From Alishewanella agri BL06 (lineage in GTDB: Bacteria; Pseudomonadota; Gammaproteobacteria; Enterobacterales; Alteromonadaceae): DNA of 64,000 nt. Shown here one piece after another: positions 56,982 to 64,000 of this stretch. A program made the position numbers and the translations under genes. The notes under the pieces were generated by a model that was given only the letters and a program-made list of their open reading frames with translations, was not told the DNA's origin and did no database searches. Numbering within the stretch: the stretch's first letter is position 1; the number at the start of each line of letters is the position of its first letter. The stretch is taken from the NCBI RefSeq assembly GCF_000272005.1, contig NZ_AKKU01000025.1, positions 1 to 64,000 on the forward strand, in the 5' to 3' direction.

Positions 56982-57466
56982 GTCAGCCCCCCGGGTAATT
57001 TTAACTTGTTGGCGATGGCAAGCCGCGCTCTGGCCAGCCGGCTCATAATAGTCCCAGCCGGGATCGCCAGAACTGAGGCAGCTTCCTGATAGCTCATCCC
57101 TTCCACCGCCACCAACGATAAAACTTCACGCTGCTCGGGCGGTAGCGTATCCAGGGCCTTACCAACCTGAGTCAGCTGAATATCATTTAATAGCTGCGCT
57201 TCGCCATCGGTTTCGGTCAGGGTTTCATACTCTACCTGTGGCTGGGCCGTCTGCCTTACGCGCCGTGCGCGGTATTCATCTATCCATAAATTACGGCAAA
57301 TCCGAAAGGCCCACTGTGCCGCTGGCACACCATCGGGTGTTGGGTAGTCCAGCAAACGGACCAGAGTGTTTTGGGTTAAATCATCGGCATCAGCGCGGCT
57401 GCCCGTTAGCGAATAGGCAAAGCGGCGTAAGGCCGGGAGTAGTAATTGTAAGTCAGCTTTGGTCAT
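56972..57466 (-). CDS. ECF RNA polymerase sigma factor
   Basis: 164 residues with only sigma regions 2 and 4: DADDLTQNTLVRLLDY with ICRNLWIDEYRARR (region 2) and LPPEQREVLSLVAVEGMSYQEAASVL with GTIMSRLARAR (region 4). AAGGAGAG precedes the ATG at 57466. A GGAAT-N17-CGTTA promoter lies at 57489-57515 on its own strand, and copies precede the divergent protease and the secreted-protein operon, so it probably drives all three including itself. Confidence 0.92.
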   Translation of the reverse strand: MTKADLQLLLPALRRFAYSLTGSRADADDLTQNTLVRLLDYPTPDGVPAAQWAFRICRNLWIDEYRARRVRQTAQPQVEYETLTETDGEAQLLNDIQLTQVGKALDTLPPEQREVLSLVAVEGMSYQEAASVLAIPAGTIMSRLARARLAIANKLKLPGGLTCN

Positions 57467-57488
57467 AAGCGCTCTCCTTTTACCGGGA

Positions 57489-57515
57489 TAACGGCTGAGG
57501 TTGACCTTTTATTCC
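57489..57515 (-). promoter_or_regulatory. ECF-type promoter of the sigma operon
   Basis: Minus strand GGAAT (57515-57511), 17-bp spacer, CGTTA (57493-57489), 22 bp before the sigma factor ATG. Shares CCGTTA with the other two promoters of the set. Confidence 0.72.
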
Positions 57516-57523
57516 AGCAGCAG

Positions 57524-57549
57524 GGAATTTTTTTTGACACCAGCCGTTA
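57524..57549 (+). promoter_or_regulatory. ECF-type promoter of the subtilase gene
   Basis: GGAAT (57524-57528), 16-bp spacer with a T-rich first half, CGTTA (57545-57549), 37 bp before the ATG at 57587. T-rich spacers are frequent in ECF promoters. Confidence 0.72.
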
Positions 57550-57586
57550 GCATGATACAAGTTATGCAAGTTAAAGAGGTGTGTTG

Positions 57587-58954
57587 ATGAAAAAAACCTT
57601 AGTCGCAGCACTGTTTCTGGCCGGTTTGCCTGCTGTCAGCCCAGGGCAGGTAGTGCGCCCCCCTGAGCTGCCGCCGCCTCTGGTTGATACCTTAAAGCAA
57701 CCCACCGGCGAGTTGTTGCGGCAAACTGAGCAACTGCAACAACAGCTTGCCGAGCAGCGCTTGCGCGAGCAATTGGCCGCGCTGGCGACCTTGCCCGACC
57801 CACTGCAGCTACCGGCGGTACAGGACATTCTGACCCTAAGCGGTGAACCACTCTGGCGCGAAGTTGAAGTGGAGCAGGGCTTTCGTGCCATAGAACGCGA
57901 GTGGCTATTGTTGCTAACCGCAGACGAGTGGCAGGCGTTGCAGCAGCGCTGGCCTGAGCTGGCCGGTTATCTGCAGCGACAACAGCCTTTACCTGCTTTG
58001 CAGCTAACGTTAGTGACATTAAAGGTGCCAGCTGCCCTTGATTCGGCGTCTGCATTAGCGCAGCAATTTAGTGCCGAGCTACTGCGTTACAGTGGGCGTA
58101 ATCATTTGTACCAGCCGCAGCAGCAAGCCAGCACCGCAGCGCCGCAGGCCGCGTCTCAGAGTAAGGCCAGTATGTGCGATTGGCCGGTCAGCCTGGGAAT
58201 GGTCGATACCGATATTAATACTGAGTTGCCTGCGCTGGCCGTGCAAAGCGGGCACTTTAATCTGGTGGCGCGGCGCTTTTTACCTGAACAGCTGGCAGCC
58301 AGTTATGCCCATGGTACGGCGGTGGCCAGTTTGCTGGCGGCGCGCGACCCGGCGATCACGCCGTTATTACCGCAATTAACGTTGTACAGTGCCGCGGCTT
58401 TTTATGCCAGCAATGCGGTGCAGCAATCCGCCAGTTTAGAGCACTTGCTGACGGCACTGGACTGGCTGGCGAGTCAGCCGCTGCAGGTGATTAACCTCAG
58501 TCTGACCGGGCCTGATAACCCGGTGCTGGCGTTACTGATCCAACAATTACAGGCCCGCGGACTAAGTTTGGTGGCGGCTGCCGGCAATGGCGGCCCTGCG
58601 GCAACCCCTTTATATCCGGCGGCCTATCCGGGAGTGATTGCAGTAACCGCAGTGGCACCGGATATGACTCCCTATCGTTGGGCTAATCAGGGCGACTATA
58701 TCGATTTCGCCGCCGTCGGGGTAAGAGTAGCAGCACTGACCGCCAATGGTCAGGTGCAGCCACAAAGTGGGACCTCTTTGGCAGCACCCGTCGTCAGTGC
58801 TGCGGTGGCTTGCTGGCGGGCCGCACAGCCGCAATTAACGCATCAGCAGGTGTATCAGTTACTGATGCAGCAGGCCCGCGACCTTGGCGAGCCGGGTAAA
58901 GATCCGGTAACGGGGCACGGGGTGATCGAACCGCCGCTAGAAACTCAGTTGTAG
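57587..58954 (+). CDS. Secreted subtilisin-like serine protease (S8)
   Basis: About 455 residues: signal peptide to about PGQVV (residue 21), a coiled-coil Gln/Leu-rich stretch (residues 35-65) and a pro-region, then the S8 catalytic domain. The triad is Asp in MVDTDIN near residue 206, His in YAHGTAVAS near 242, and Ser in SGTSLAAPV near 397. The oxyanion Asn is in AAGNGGPA. AGAGG precedes the ATG at 57587. It is divergent from the sigma operon under a matching promoter, and its end overlaps the convergent barrel gene by 18 bp. It may process secreted partners of the locus. Confidence 0.9.
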   Translation: MKKTLVAALFLAGLPAVSPGQVVRPPELPPPLVDTLKQPTGELLRQTEQLQQQLAEQRLREQLAALATLPDPLQLPAVQDILTLSGEPLWREVEVEQGFRAIEREWLLLLTADEWQALQQRWPELAGYLQRQQPLPALQLTLVTLKVPAALDSASALAQQFSAELLRYSGRNHLYQPQQQASTAAPQAASQSKASMCDWPVSLGMVDTDINTELPALAVQSGHFNLVARRFLPEQLAASYAHGTAVASLLAARDPAITPLLPQLTLYSAAAFYASNAVQQSASLEHLLTALDWLASQPLQVINLSLTGPDNPVLALLIQQLQARGLSLVAAAGNGGPAATPLYPAAYPGVIAVTAVAPDMTPYRWANQGDYIDFAAVGVRVAALTANGQVQPQSGTSLAAPVVSAAVACWRAAQPQLTHQQVYQLLMQQARDLGEPGKDPVTGHGVIEPPLETQL

Positions 58955-59872
58955 CGACAGTGAGCCGCGACTTTCGGTGTAATCTGCGCTATCGAGGATG
59001 GACTGAAAATCACCGAACTCCAGTTTGCTGATCAGGGCAAAGTGCTCTGACAGCCCCAGTTGCCATTGCAGATCCAGCTGACGTTGCAAGTCGTTACGGG
59101 CAGCTGCAGTATTGGCCACACTATGGCTCTGATACTGGCGCCGGGCGACACGGGCGCCAAACTGCAGTTGCTGCGGCAAGGTCCAGGCGGTAAAGCGGGT
59201 CGACATTTTCAGTTGCACGGCCGGTGCCTGGTAGCGGAACTCAGTGGCATCGGCGGCCTCCCAATCGTAACGCAGGCCCAGGCTGATAAAGCGCTGACCA
59301 TCAGCACTAAACCAGAAACTGTCGGCACTGAGGCTACGTGTTTGGGCATCACGGCCATTGATATTATCGAAACGCTTTTGGCCAAGTGTTAGTGCCGGGC
59401 GCAGATACCAGGTATCACTGGCACTGTGCATCGCGTAGACACTGCTTTGGGTTAAGGTTAAAAAGGGAGCAGACGCCAAGCGTGCATCGGCATGGTACAG
59501 GTTGATGCCTAAGCTGGTGGCACCCAATTGATACTGGCTGTCTAAAAAGGCCAGCTGCAATCTGAGATTATAGTCGTCCGCATTTTGATACTGTTTATCC
59601 TGCAGCGAATAGCCAGCAAACACTTGTAGCTTATCAGTGGCTTGCCAGCTGGCATTGACATCGGCTTCCAGCAAACGGGCATTATCGGAGCGGCCACTGG
59701 CCTGGTTTAATTCACTGACATTGACGTTAGATTGATATTCTAACCCCGCCCGCACCTTACCGGAAAAACCCCAGGCCGGTGCGGCGGACTCTGTAGTTTG
59801 TGCCGCCAGCGCCGGGGTAAGCATCAGGCTCAGCAGGGCGGTAGCGGGCAAAGTATGGCGAAAGCATAACAT
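58937..59872 (-). CDS. Outer-membrane beta-barrel protein of unknown family
   Basis: 311 residues: signal peptide to about ALAAQ (residue 24), then alternating strands (VRAGLEYQSNVNVSEL, LQVFAGYSLQDKQYQN, FISLGLRYDWEA) and a C-terminal GSLSLQLSF ending in Phe. It resembles surface barrels associated with secretion or anchoring, but I do not recognise a family. It follows the low-complexity gene by 51 bp on the same strand and probably shares its ECF promoter. Confidence 0.75.
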   Translation of the reverse strand: MLCFRHTLPATALLSLMLTPALAAQTTESAAPAWGFSGKVRAGLEYQSNVNVSELNQASGRSDNARLLEADVNASWQATDKLQVFAGYSLQDKQYQNADDYNLRLQLAFLDSQYQLGATSLGINLYHADARLASAPFLTLTQSSVYAMHSASDTWYLRPALTLGQKRFDNINGRDAQTRSLSADSFWFSADGQRFISLGLRYDWEAADATEFRYQAPAVQLKMSTRFTAWTLPQQLQFGARVARRQYQSHSVANTAAARNDLQRQLDLQWQLGLSEHFALISKLEFGDFQSILDSADYTESRGSLSLQLSF

Positions 59873-59923
59873 GGGAATACTCCTGCAAAAACGAGCCCTG
59901 CAGCGGGCAGGGCCCGGTGCATA

Positions 59924-60619
59924 TTACAGACCGGTGGTCAGCCGCAGGCTGTTCCGAACGGTGTTCGAGACTTCAGCGTTAACAGCCTGATTGACGTTTT
60001 GCAGCACTTCCGCACTGGCAGCTTGCTGCACCAACTGGTTGGCTGAACCCTGAACCTGCTGTTGCACTGCCTGGCTGACATTCGCAGTAACGGCCCCGGC
60101 CGTTTGTTGTGCGGCCTCTGCACTGCCTGATGCCAAACCTTGCACCTGAGAGCTCACTGCCAGCGCATTGGCAACGGTGCTGGCCGCATCAATACTGGCT
60201 ACCGCCTCGGTTACCGTGGCAGTGGGTAGCTCAGGCAGAGCCGGCTGTGGCATAGCGTTGTCTGCCAGCAGGTCGGTTAAGCCCAGTGCCAGCTCACCTT
60301 CACTTTCAGTGTTGGTGTCGGTTGCTGCATCGGCGTTACCCGCAATGGTAGTAGGTACTGCAACGGTTTCTTCATCTGCTGGCTCGGAGTCAGCAGCAGG
60401 CAGGGTATTGGGGGTGCTGATCGAAGCAGTGGCAGAGGCCTGGGTATTGCTACTTTGGCTGGCTTGCGCATTGGCAGAACCGCTTTGCGCCTGGCCAGCA
60501 GATGCAGACATCGCGGTTTGAGCCGATGTTTGAGTGCTGACACTCAGGCTAACATCCGCCAGCGCCAGGGTAGAAAAACAGGCTAAAGCAATTAATGATG
60601 GTTTAAATACAGTTTTCAT
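59924..60619 (-). CDS. Secreted Ala/Ser/Gln/Thr-rich low-complexity protein
   Basis: 231 residues. After a signal peptide (cleavage near LALAD, residue 22) come Ser/Gln/Ala/Thr repeats, an acidic linker (residues 80-115), and an Ala/Gln/Val-rich region with helix-forming heptads (AVTANVSQAVQQQVQGSANQLVQQ) to the end. No cysteine in the mature part. It could be a surface fibre, matrix or adhesive component carried by the barrel protein. First gene of a two-gene unit behind a GGAAT-N17-CGTTA promoter. Confidence 0.72.
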   Translation of the reverse strand: MKTVFKPSLIALACFSTLALADVSLSVSTQTSAQTAMSASAGQAQSGSANAQASQSSNTQASATASISTPNTLPAADSEPADEETVAVPTTIAGNADAATDTNTESEGELALGLTDLLADNAMPQPALPELPTATVTEAVASIDAASTVANALAVSSQVQGLASGSAEAAQQTAGAVTANVSQAVQQQVQGSANQLVQQAASAEVLQNVNQAVNAEVSNTVRNSLRLTTGL

Positions 60620-60654
60620 GATCGTTTCCTCTTTTTGTCACACTGACACCGAGG

Positions 60655-60681
60655 TAACGGATCAAAACACTATTTTATTCC
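60655..60681 (-). promoter_or_regulatory. ECF-type promoter of the low-complexity/barrel operon
   Basis: Minus strand GGAAT (60681-60677), 17-bp spacer, CGTTA (60659-60655), 35 bp before the ATG at 60619. Same elements as the sigma and subtilase promoters 3 kb away. Confidence 0.75.
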
Positions 60682-60695
60682 CGTTTTTTTGAAAC

Positions 60696-60755
60696 TTATC
60701 CACAGCACTCCGGTACCGGTCTGACCTCTGACCGGTACCGGAGACGTGTGGATAA
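60696..60755. repeat. 60-bp palindrome with inverted DnaA boxes, copy 2
   Basis: Identical in all 60 positions to 55691-55750. It lies 12 bp downstream of the TonB receptor gene and 14 bp upstream of the third ECF promoter, in a 148-bp gap between co-directional genes. Confidence 0.95.
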
Positions 60756-60767
60756 GTGCTGTGTTGG

Positions 60768-62816
60768 TTAGAAGCGATAGCTTAGGCTAAGACGCAGGCT
60801 GCGTGGTGTCATCGGATGGAGATGTTTGTCGGCTATACCTTCTGCCGTTTCACCCGGAAGGCGGGAGCTATAAAAATATTCGATATCACTTGCCCGGCTG
60901 TTTAGCAGATTAAACAGCTCGGCGCTGAATTGCCAACGATCTAACTGATATTGAACGCGGCCATTAACCACGGTGGAGGATGCGGAGCGCATCTCGTTAA
61001 AACTGTCTAAGGTGCGTTTACCGAAGTGCCTTAACCTTAAGCTCAGTTGCCAATTCGAGTTGGCCTGATATGTGGCGCCCATACTCAATACCAGAGGTAA
61101 AGCGCCATCAATATAATTCCCTTCGCCCTCTTCATCTGTAGTAAAGCGCGAGCGTGTCATTGCCAGCTCAGTATCCAGGCTCCATTTTTGGCTTAGCCAA
61201 TAATACAAACTTGCTTCTATACCATAACGTCGTGAAGCCCGGCTTGGCTCGTTTGTTCCTTCATCTCCGACATAGAGCAATTCTGAGTCCATCTCCAGAT
61301 ACCAGAGCGCAACAGAATAACTCAGCGCACTATAGTCAAAATAACGTAGTCCGATCTCTGCTCCCTCGCTGGCAACCAGAAAATCTACCGGATCAATTAG
61401 CGCGTTCGAGCTTGGTTCACGGCGAGTGGTGGTGCCGCGCGCATCATTAGAATGAAAACCCTGCCCGATATTCAGATAAGACAACCAGTTTTCACTTAGT
61501 TGATAATTCAAGCCGGCTTTTAGCGATAAGACACCATCACTACTGCGGCCACTATTCACCGGCATGTCACTGTCGACACGCGCTGTCATCCAATCGTAAC
61601 GCAGCCCGAGGTGGGCAGTAAGACTTTCAGAGAGGGCGATACTGCTCTGCTGAAAGATGGCAGCACTGCGCTGCATAATTTGATCGGTACGCACAGTGCT
61701 GAGTCGGGTTCGATTGAGGGTCGCATACAGGCCTAACTCATCAATATCATCTATCCGGCTCTGCACTCCGAGCAAATGCTCCACCTCAAGGTCAGCCAGT
61801 TGCTGATGCCAATGATAGCTCAGCTCACCACCATATAGATGACGTTGGTCACTTTGCTCAAACTGATCCCCGTTTAGTGGGTCATTCAGAAAGTAGGTAA
61901 AGTTTGACCAGAGCGCCAGCTCTGAGCGCACCAGATAGGCATTTCCCCGCCAGGCGTCACTGAACCAACTGGCAGAAATACTGTAGCGACTGCTTTCGCC
62001 ACCAAGTTGGGTATCCAATGAGCCAAAACGGTCAATTAATTGCGATTCGATAGCCCGAAGTGGTACTTGGTCGGCGCTACGCCAGCTATTGTCATAAGCC
62101 ATCACAGTTACGGCAAATTGTGCTAACCCTATTTGTTGCGTGTAGCGGCCAAGCAGATTAATTTTTTGCTGATCTTCCTTGAGATCCCGCCAGGGGCCAT
62201 CGTAACCATGTAACTCTGTTGCCAATATCAAAGCACCAGAGGTGGTATTAACCGTACCCTTAGCCAGTAAACGTTGATATTGGTGATCGCCCAAAGTCAG
62301 TGCCAACTCGTTGGCTGTAGTATTTTGCAAACCAAAACGAGCACTGCCAGCTGCAGCAAAATCGCCACTATTGGCGTGATAACTGCCTTTTTGATAATCA
62401 ATTTGGCTAACTAATTCAGGAATAATAAAGTTGAGATCGGTATAACCCTGGCCATGCCCGTGGCTGCGCATATTGACCGGCATTCCATCGACATAGTTGG
62501 CAAAATCAGTACCGTGGTCCAGGTTAAAGCCACGCAGAAAGTACTGGTTAGATTTACCGCTGCCGCTATGTTGAGTCACTATCATACCCGGGATAAATTC
62601 TAAAATTTCGCCGGTACGTGATAACGGCCGTGCGGCAATTTCAGCGCTACCCACTATGCCTTCTGAAGCAGAAATACTCTGGCCCAGTAAATCAAGTTGG
62701 CGGCCTTTGATTAAAATCGTTTCTACTGAATGTGCTGACAAAGGGTCGGCCGCCAGCGGCGCAAGCCATAACACCAGCGGAGTCGCCAGCAATATATTCG
62801 GTTTTCTTATTGGCAT
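60768..62816 (-). CDS. TonB-dependent receptor
   Basis: About 682 residues: signal peptide to about ADPLSA, TonB-box-like VETILIKGRQ, plug with FIPGMIVTQHSGSGKSNQYFLRGFNLDHGTDFANYVDGMPVNMRSHGHGQGYTD-type His-rich loop near residues 75-130, and a barrel ending SLRLSLSYRF. The start at 62816 follows GAGG; a TTG at 62828 is less likely. The His-rich plug and upstream small periplasmic protein resemble receptors thought to handle metals. Confidence 0.88.
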   Translation of the reverse strand: MPIRKPNILLATPLVLWLAPLAADPLSAHSVETILIKGRQLDLLGQSISASEGIVGSAEIAARPLSRTGEILEFIPGMIVTQHSGSGKSNQYFLRGFNLDHGTDFANYVDGMPVNMRSHGHGQGYTDLNFIIPELVSQIDYQKGSYHANSGDFAAAGSARFGLQNTTANELALTLGDHQYQRLLAKGTVNTTSGALILATELHGYDGPWRDLKEDQQKINLLGRYTQQIGLAQFAVTVMAYDNSWRSADQVPLRAIESQLIDRFGSLDTQLGGESSRYSISASWFSDAWRGNAYLVRSELALWSNFTYFLNDPLNGDQFEQSDQRHLYGGELSYHWHQQLADLEVEHLLGVQSRIDDIDELGLYATLNRTRLSTVRTDQIMQRSAAIFQQSSIALSESLTAHLGLRYDWMTARVDSDMPVNSGRSSDGVLSLKAGLNYQLSENWLSYLNIGQGFHSNDARGTTTRREPSSNALIDPVDFLVASEGAEIGLRYFDYSALSYSVALWYLEMDSELLYVGDEGTNEPSRASRRYGIEASLYYWLSQKWSLDTELAMTRSRFTTDEEGEGNYIDGALPLVLSMGATYQANSNWQLSLRLRHFGKRTLDSFNEMRSASSTVVNGRVQYQLDRWQFSAELFNLLNSRASDIEYFYSSRLPGETAEGIADKHLHPMTPRSLRLSLSYRF

Positions 62817-62824
62817 GACTGACC

Positions 62825-63331
62825 TCAATATTCAGGATAGATTGCCTTATCTTTACTTAACACCGCTTGCGCTTTGTCGGATGCTTGCCAACTCAGTAGT
62901 AATTTATGATTGTGGCCGGTTTCAAACAGCGCCTGATAGCCGATTTGCCATTGCTCGGGGCTTTGGCATGTGGCATCGATAGGTAACAGCAAGTAGAGCT
63001 GCTGTTGTAATTGTTGGGTACGCCAGTTGCTGGTATCGGCAACTGCCAGGCTGCAAGATCCTAATTTGTCGGTAAAAGCGATATGCTTTTGAATATAGAG
63101 TGTGAGCTCCTCTTTATGCGCAATAACTTGCTGCCAGCTGATCTGCGTTAAAGGTTGTGGGCCAAAGAGTTTTGCTTGTGCCAAATCATGTAAAGAGACT
63201 TTCCACAGTAGCCGCGGCTGCCGAAGCTCTGCTGACACCTCCATGTAAGCGGTGCTGAATTTATGAGCCTTTGCCTCAGGCAAAGATGCCAGGTTGAGTA
63301 TTAGCAGTGACAGTAAAACAACGAATTTCAT
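62825..63331 (-). CDS. Periplasmic protein of unknown function (168 aa)
   Basis: Signal peptide to about KAH (residue 23), then a compact domain with HKFSTAYMEVSAELRQPRLLWKVSLHDLAQA and one later cysteine pair (CSLAV, CQSPE). Such proteins occur between TPR proteins and TonB receptors in related bacteria, often with HupE/UreJ-like genes; that link is from memory and unproven. It overlaps the TPR gene by four bases and ends 9 bp before the receptor start. Confidence 0.72.
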   Translation of the reverse strand: MKFVVLLSLLILNLASLPEAKAHKFSTAYMEVSAELRQPRLLWKVSLHDLAQAKLFGPQPLTQISWQQVIAHKEELTLYIQKHIAFTDKLGSCSLAVADTSNWRTQQLQQQLYLLLPIDATCQSPEQWQIGYQALFETGHNHKLLLSWQASDKAQAVLSKDKAIYPEY

Positions 63332-64000
63332 TTGGAGCCTCCGTTCAGTAGCGCAACGGCGTGACGACTTTGCGTCAGTAAGGCCAGATCATCGGGTTCC
63401 CGCGCGCTGTTATAGTTGATGGTTGCCCACTGCAGTGCGGCTTGGGGATCAGGGCTAACCCGCAAAAAATAATGGGCCAGGTCAGCAGCATGTTCCTGGT
63501 CCTGACGCAAAATACGCACTTGCATTTGTTGCTGCAACTGATGACCGAAATGAGAGGGGTGTCCCAGCTCCTGTTCAGCTAAGGCTAGCCTCAGTAACAA
63601 GCTGTCCTCTAATTCCACGTCTGCAGCCAGCGTAACCAGGCGTTGGTATACCGCTTCAGGTTGTTTTATCGCCAGTTTTAAGTCTGCCCATTTCAACCAC
63701 AGGCTAGTCGGTGCTTCAGTTAAAATGGGCTCAAGCCATGCCACCGCAGCGTCCAACTGGCCCAGCTGCTCGGCTTGTTCCGCTAAAATACCACGTGTCC
63801 AGATAGCCAGTTCAGCAGGTAAATCCGGATTTTGTTGCAACAGGGCCTTCAAGCCTGAATAGGCTGCTGACCACTGCCCTTTGCGACCTGTTACCTCATA
63901 ACTGCAGGTGGCAAAAAAGAACAGGGCTTCCCGCATCAATCTGTTGCAAGCACGCTGTGCACCTATGGTGTCACCGAGCGCCAAATGGATCCGGGCGGCC
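63328..64000 (-). CDS. TPR-like protein, partial at window edge
   Basis: Helical repeats of TPR type (YSGLKALLQQNPDLPAELAIWTRGILAEQAEQLGQLDAAVAWLEPIL). The open frame continues past the window end (AARIHLALGDTIGAQRAC), so the start is outside. It overlaps the next gene by four bases, showing co-transcription with the small periplasmic protein and TonB receptor. Confidence 0.75.
   Translation of the reverse strand, partial: AARIHLALGDTIGAQRACNRLMREALFFFATCSYEVTGRKGQWSAAYSGLKALLQQNPDLPAELAIWTRGILAEQAEQLGQLDAAVAWLEPILTEAPTSLWLKWADLKLAIKQPEAVYQRLVTLAADVELEDSLLLRLALAEQELGHPSHFGHQLQQQMQVRILRQDQEHAADLAHYFLRVSPDPQAALQWATINYNSAREPDDLALLTQSRHAVALLNGGSK

Overview
The window looks like a gammaproteobacterial chromosome of the Alteromonadales/Chromatiaceae type (Rheinheimera, Alishewanella or Arsukibacterium would fit). 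This rests on the mreBCD-maf-rng-yhdP-nitrilase-tldD gene order, the yjgA/pmbA pair, four TonB-dependent receptor genes and many secreted hydrolases. The genus is an inference from gene order and protein resemblance; no search was run.

Layout. (1) 0-19.6 kb is conserved core: a PLP-dependent desulfhydrase-like gene, the tightly coupled mreB-to-tldD run, ilvE, yjgA (darP), pmbA, an M3 oligopeptidase, a CHASE/PAS histidine kinase and tRNA-Arg(CCG). (2) 19.6-25.3 kb is a patchwork: 11-bp-phased GTGACCA repeats, a tRNA-Gly copy without a matching 5' acceptor strand, an aldehyde dehydrogenase with a divergent AraC regulator, an intact hipB followed by a hipA cut off by an IS3 remnant, and an antitoxin-like fragment abutting an IS21 istA fragment. 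(3) 25.3-37.0 kb is an 11.7 kb segment bounded by two exactly inverted 61-bp IS21-type ends. It holds a GC-rich foreign block (monooxygenase, GlxA-type regulator, quinone oxidoreductase), IS66 and VWA-protein debris, and a sigma-54-controlled catabolic locus: Fe-alcohol dehydrogenase, permease, sigma-54 activator, semialdehyde dehydrogenase and periplasmic cyclase-family hydrolase, divergent from a porin. (4) 37-51 kb holds a phage-type remnant, a LysR/TonB receptor/N-formylglutamate amidohydrolase-like/YfcC unit, BON and PRC-barrel proteins, a catalase-related protein with cytochrome b561, a DMT exporter, a phosphoesterase and an AraC/GGDEF pair. (5) 51-55.7 kb holds a TonB receptor with a histidine-type phosphatase. 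(6) 55.7-60.7 kb is an ECF sigma/anti-sigma locus with a secreted subtilase, an outer-membrane barrel and an Ala/Ser/Gln-rich secreted protein. (7) 60.7 kb to the end holds a further TonB receptor, a small periplasmic protein and a partial TPR protein.

The strongest signals are regulatory. The sigma-54 locus has divergent -24/-12 promoters facing each other across two identical TGATGA-N6-TCATCA palindromes 31 bp apart. The ECF locus has three promoters (sigma operon, subtilase, low-complexity/barrel operon) sharing GGAAT-N16/17-CGTTA, which makes it look like a self-contained regulon. A 60-bp palindrome whose ends are two inverted DnaA boxes occurs twice, base for base. HipB-type operators ATACGC-N4-GCGTAT occur twice before hipB and a third time 300 bp away before nothing recognisable.
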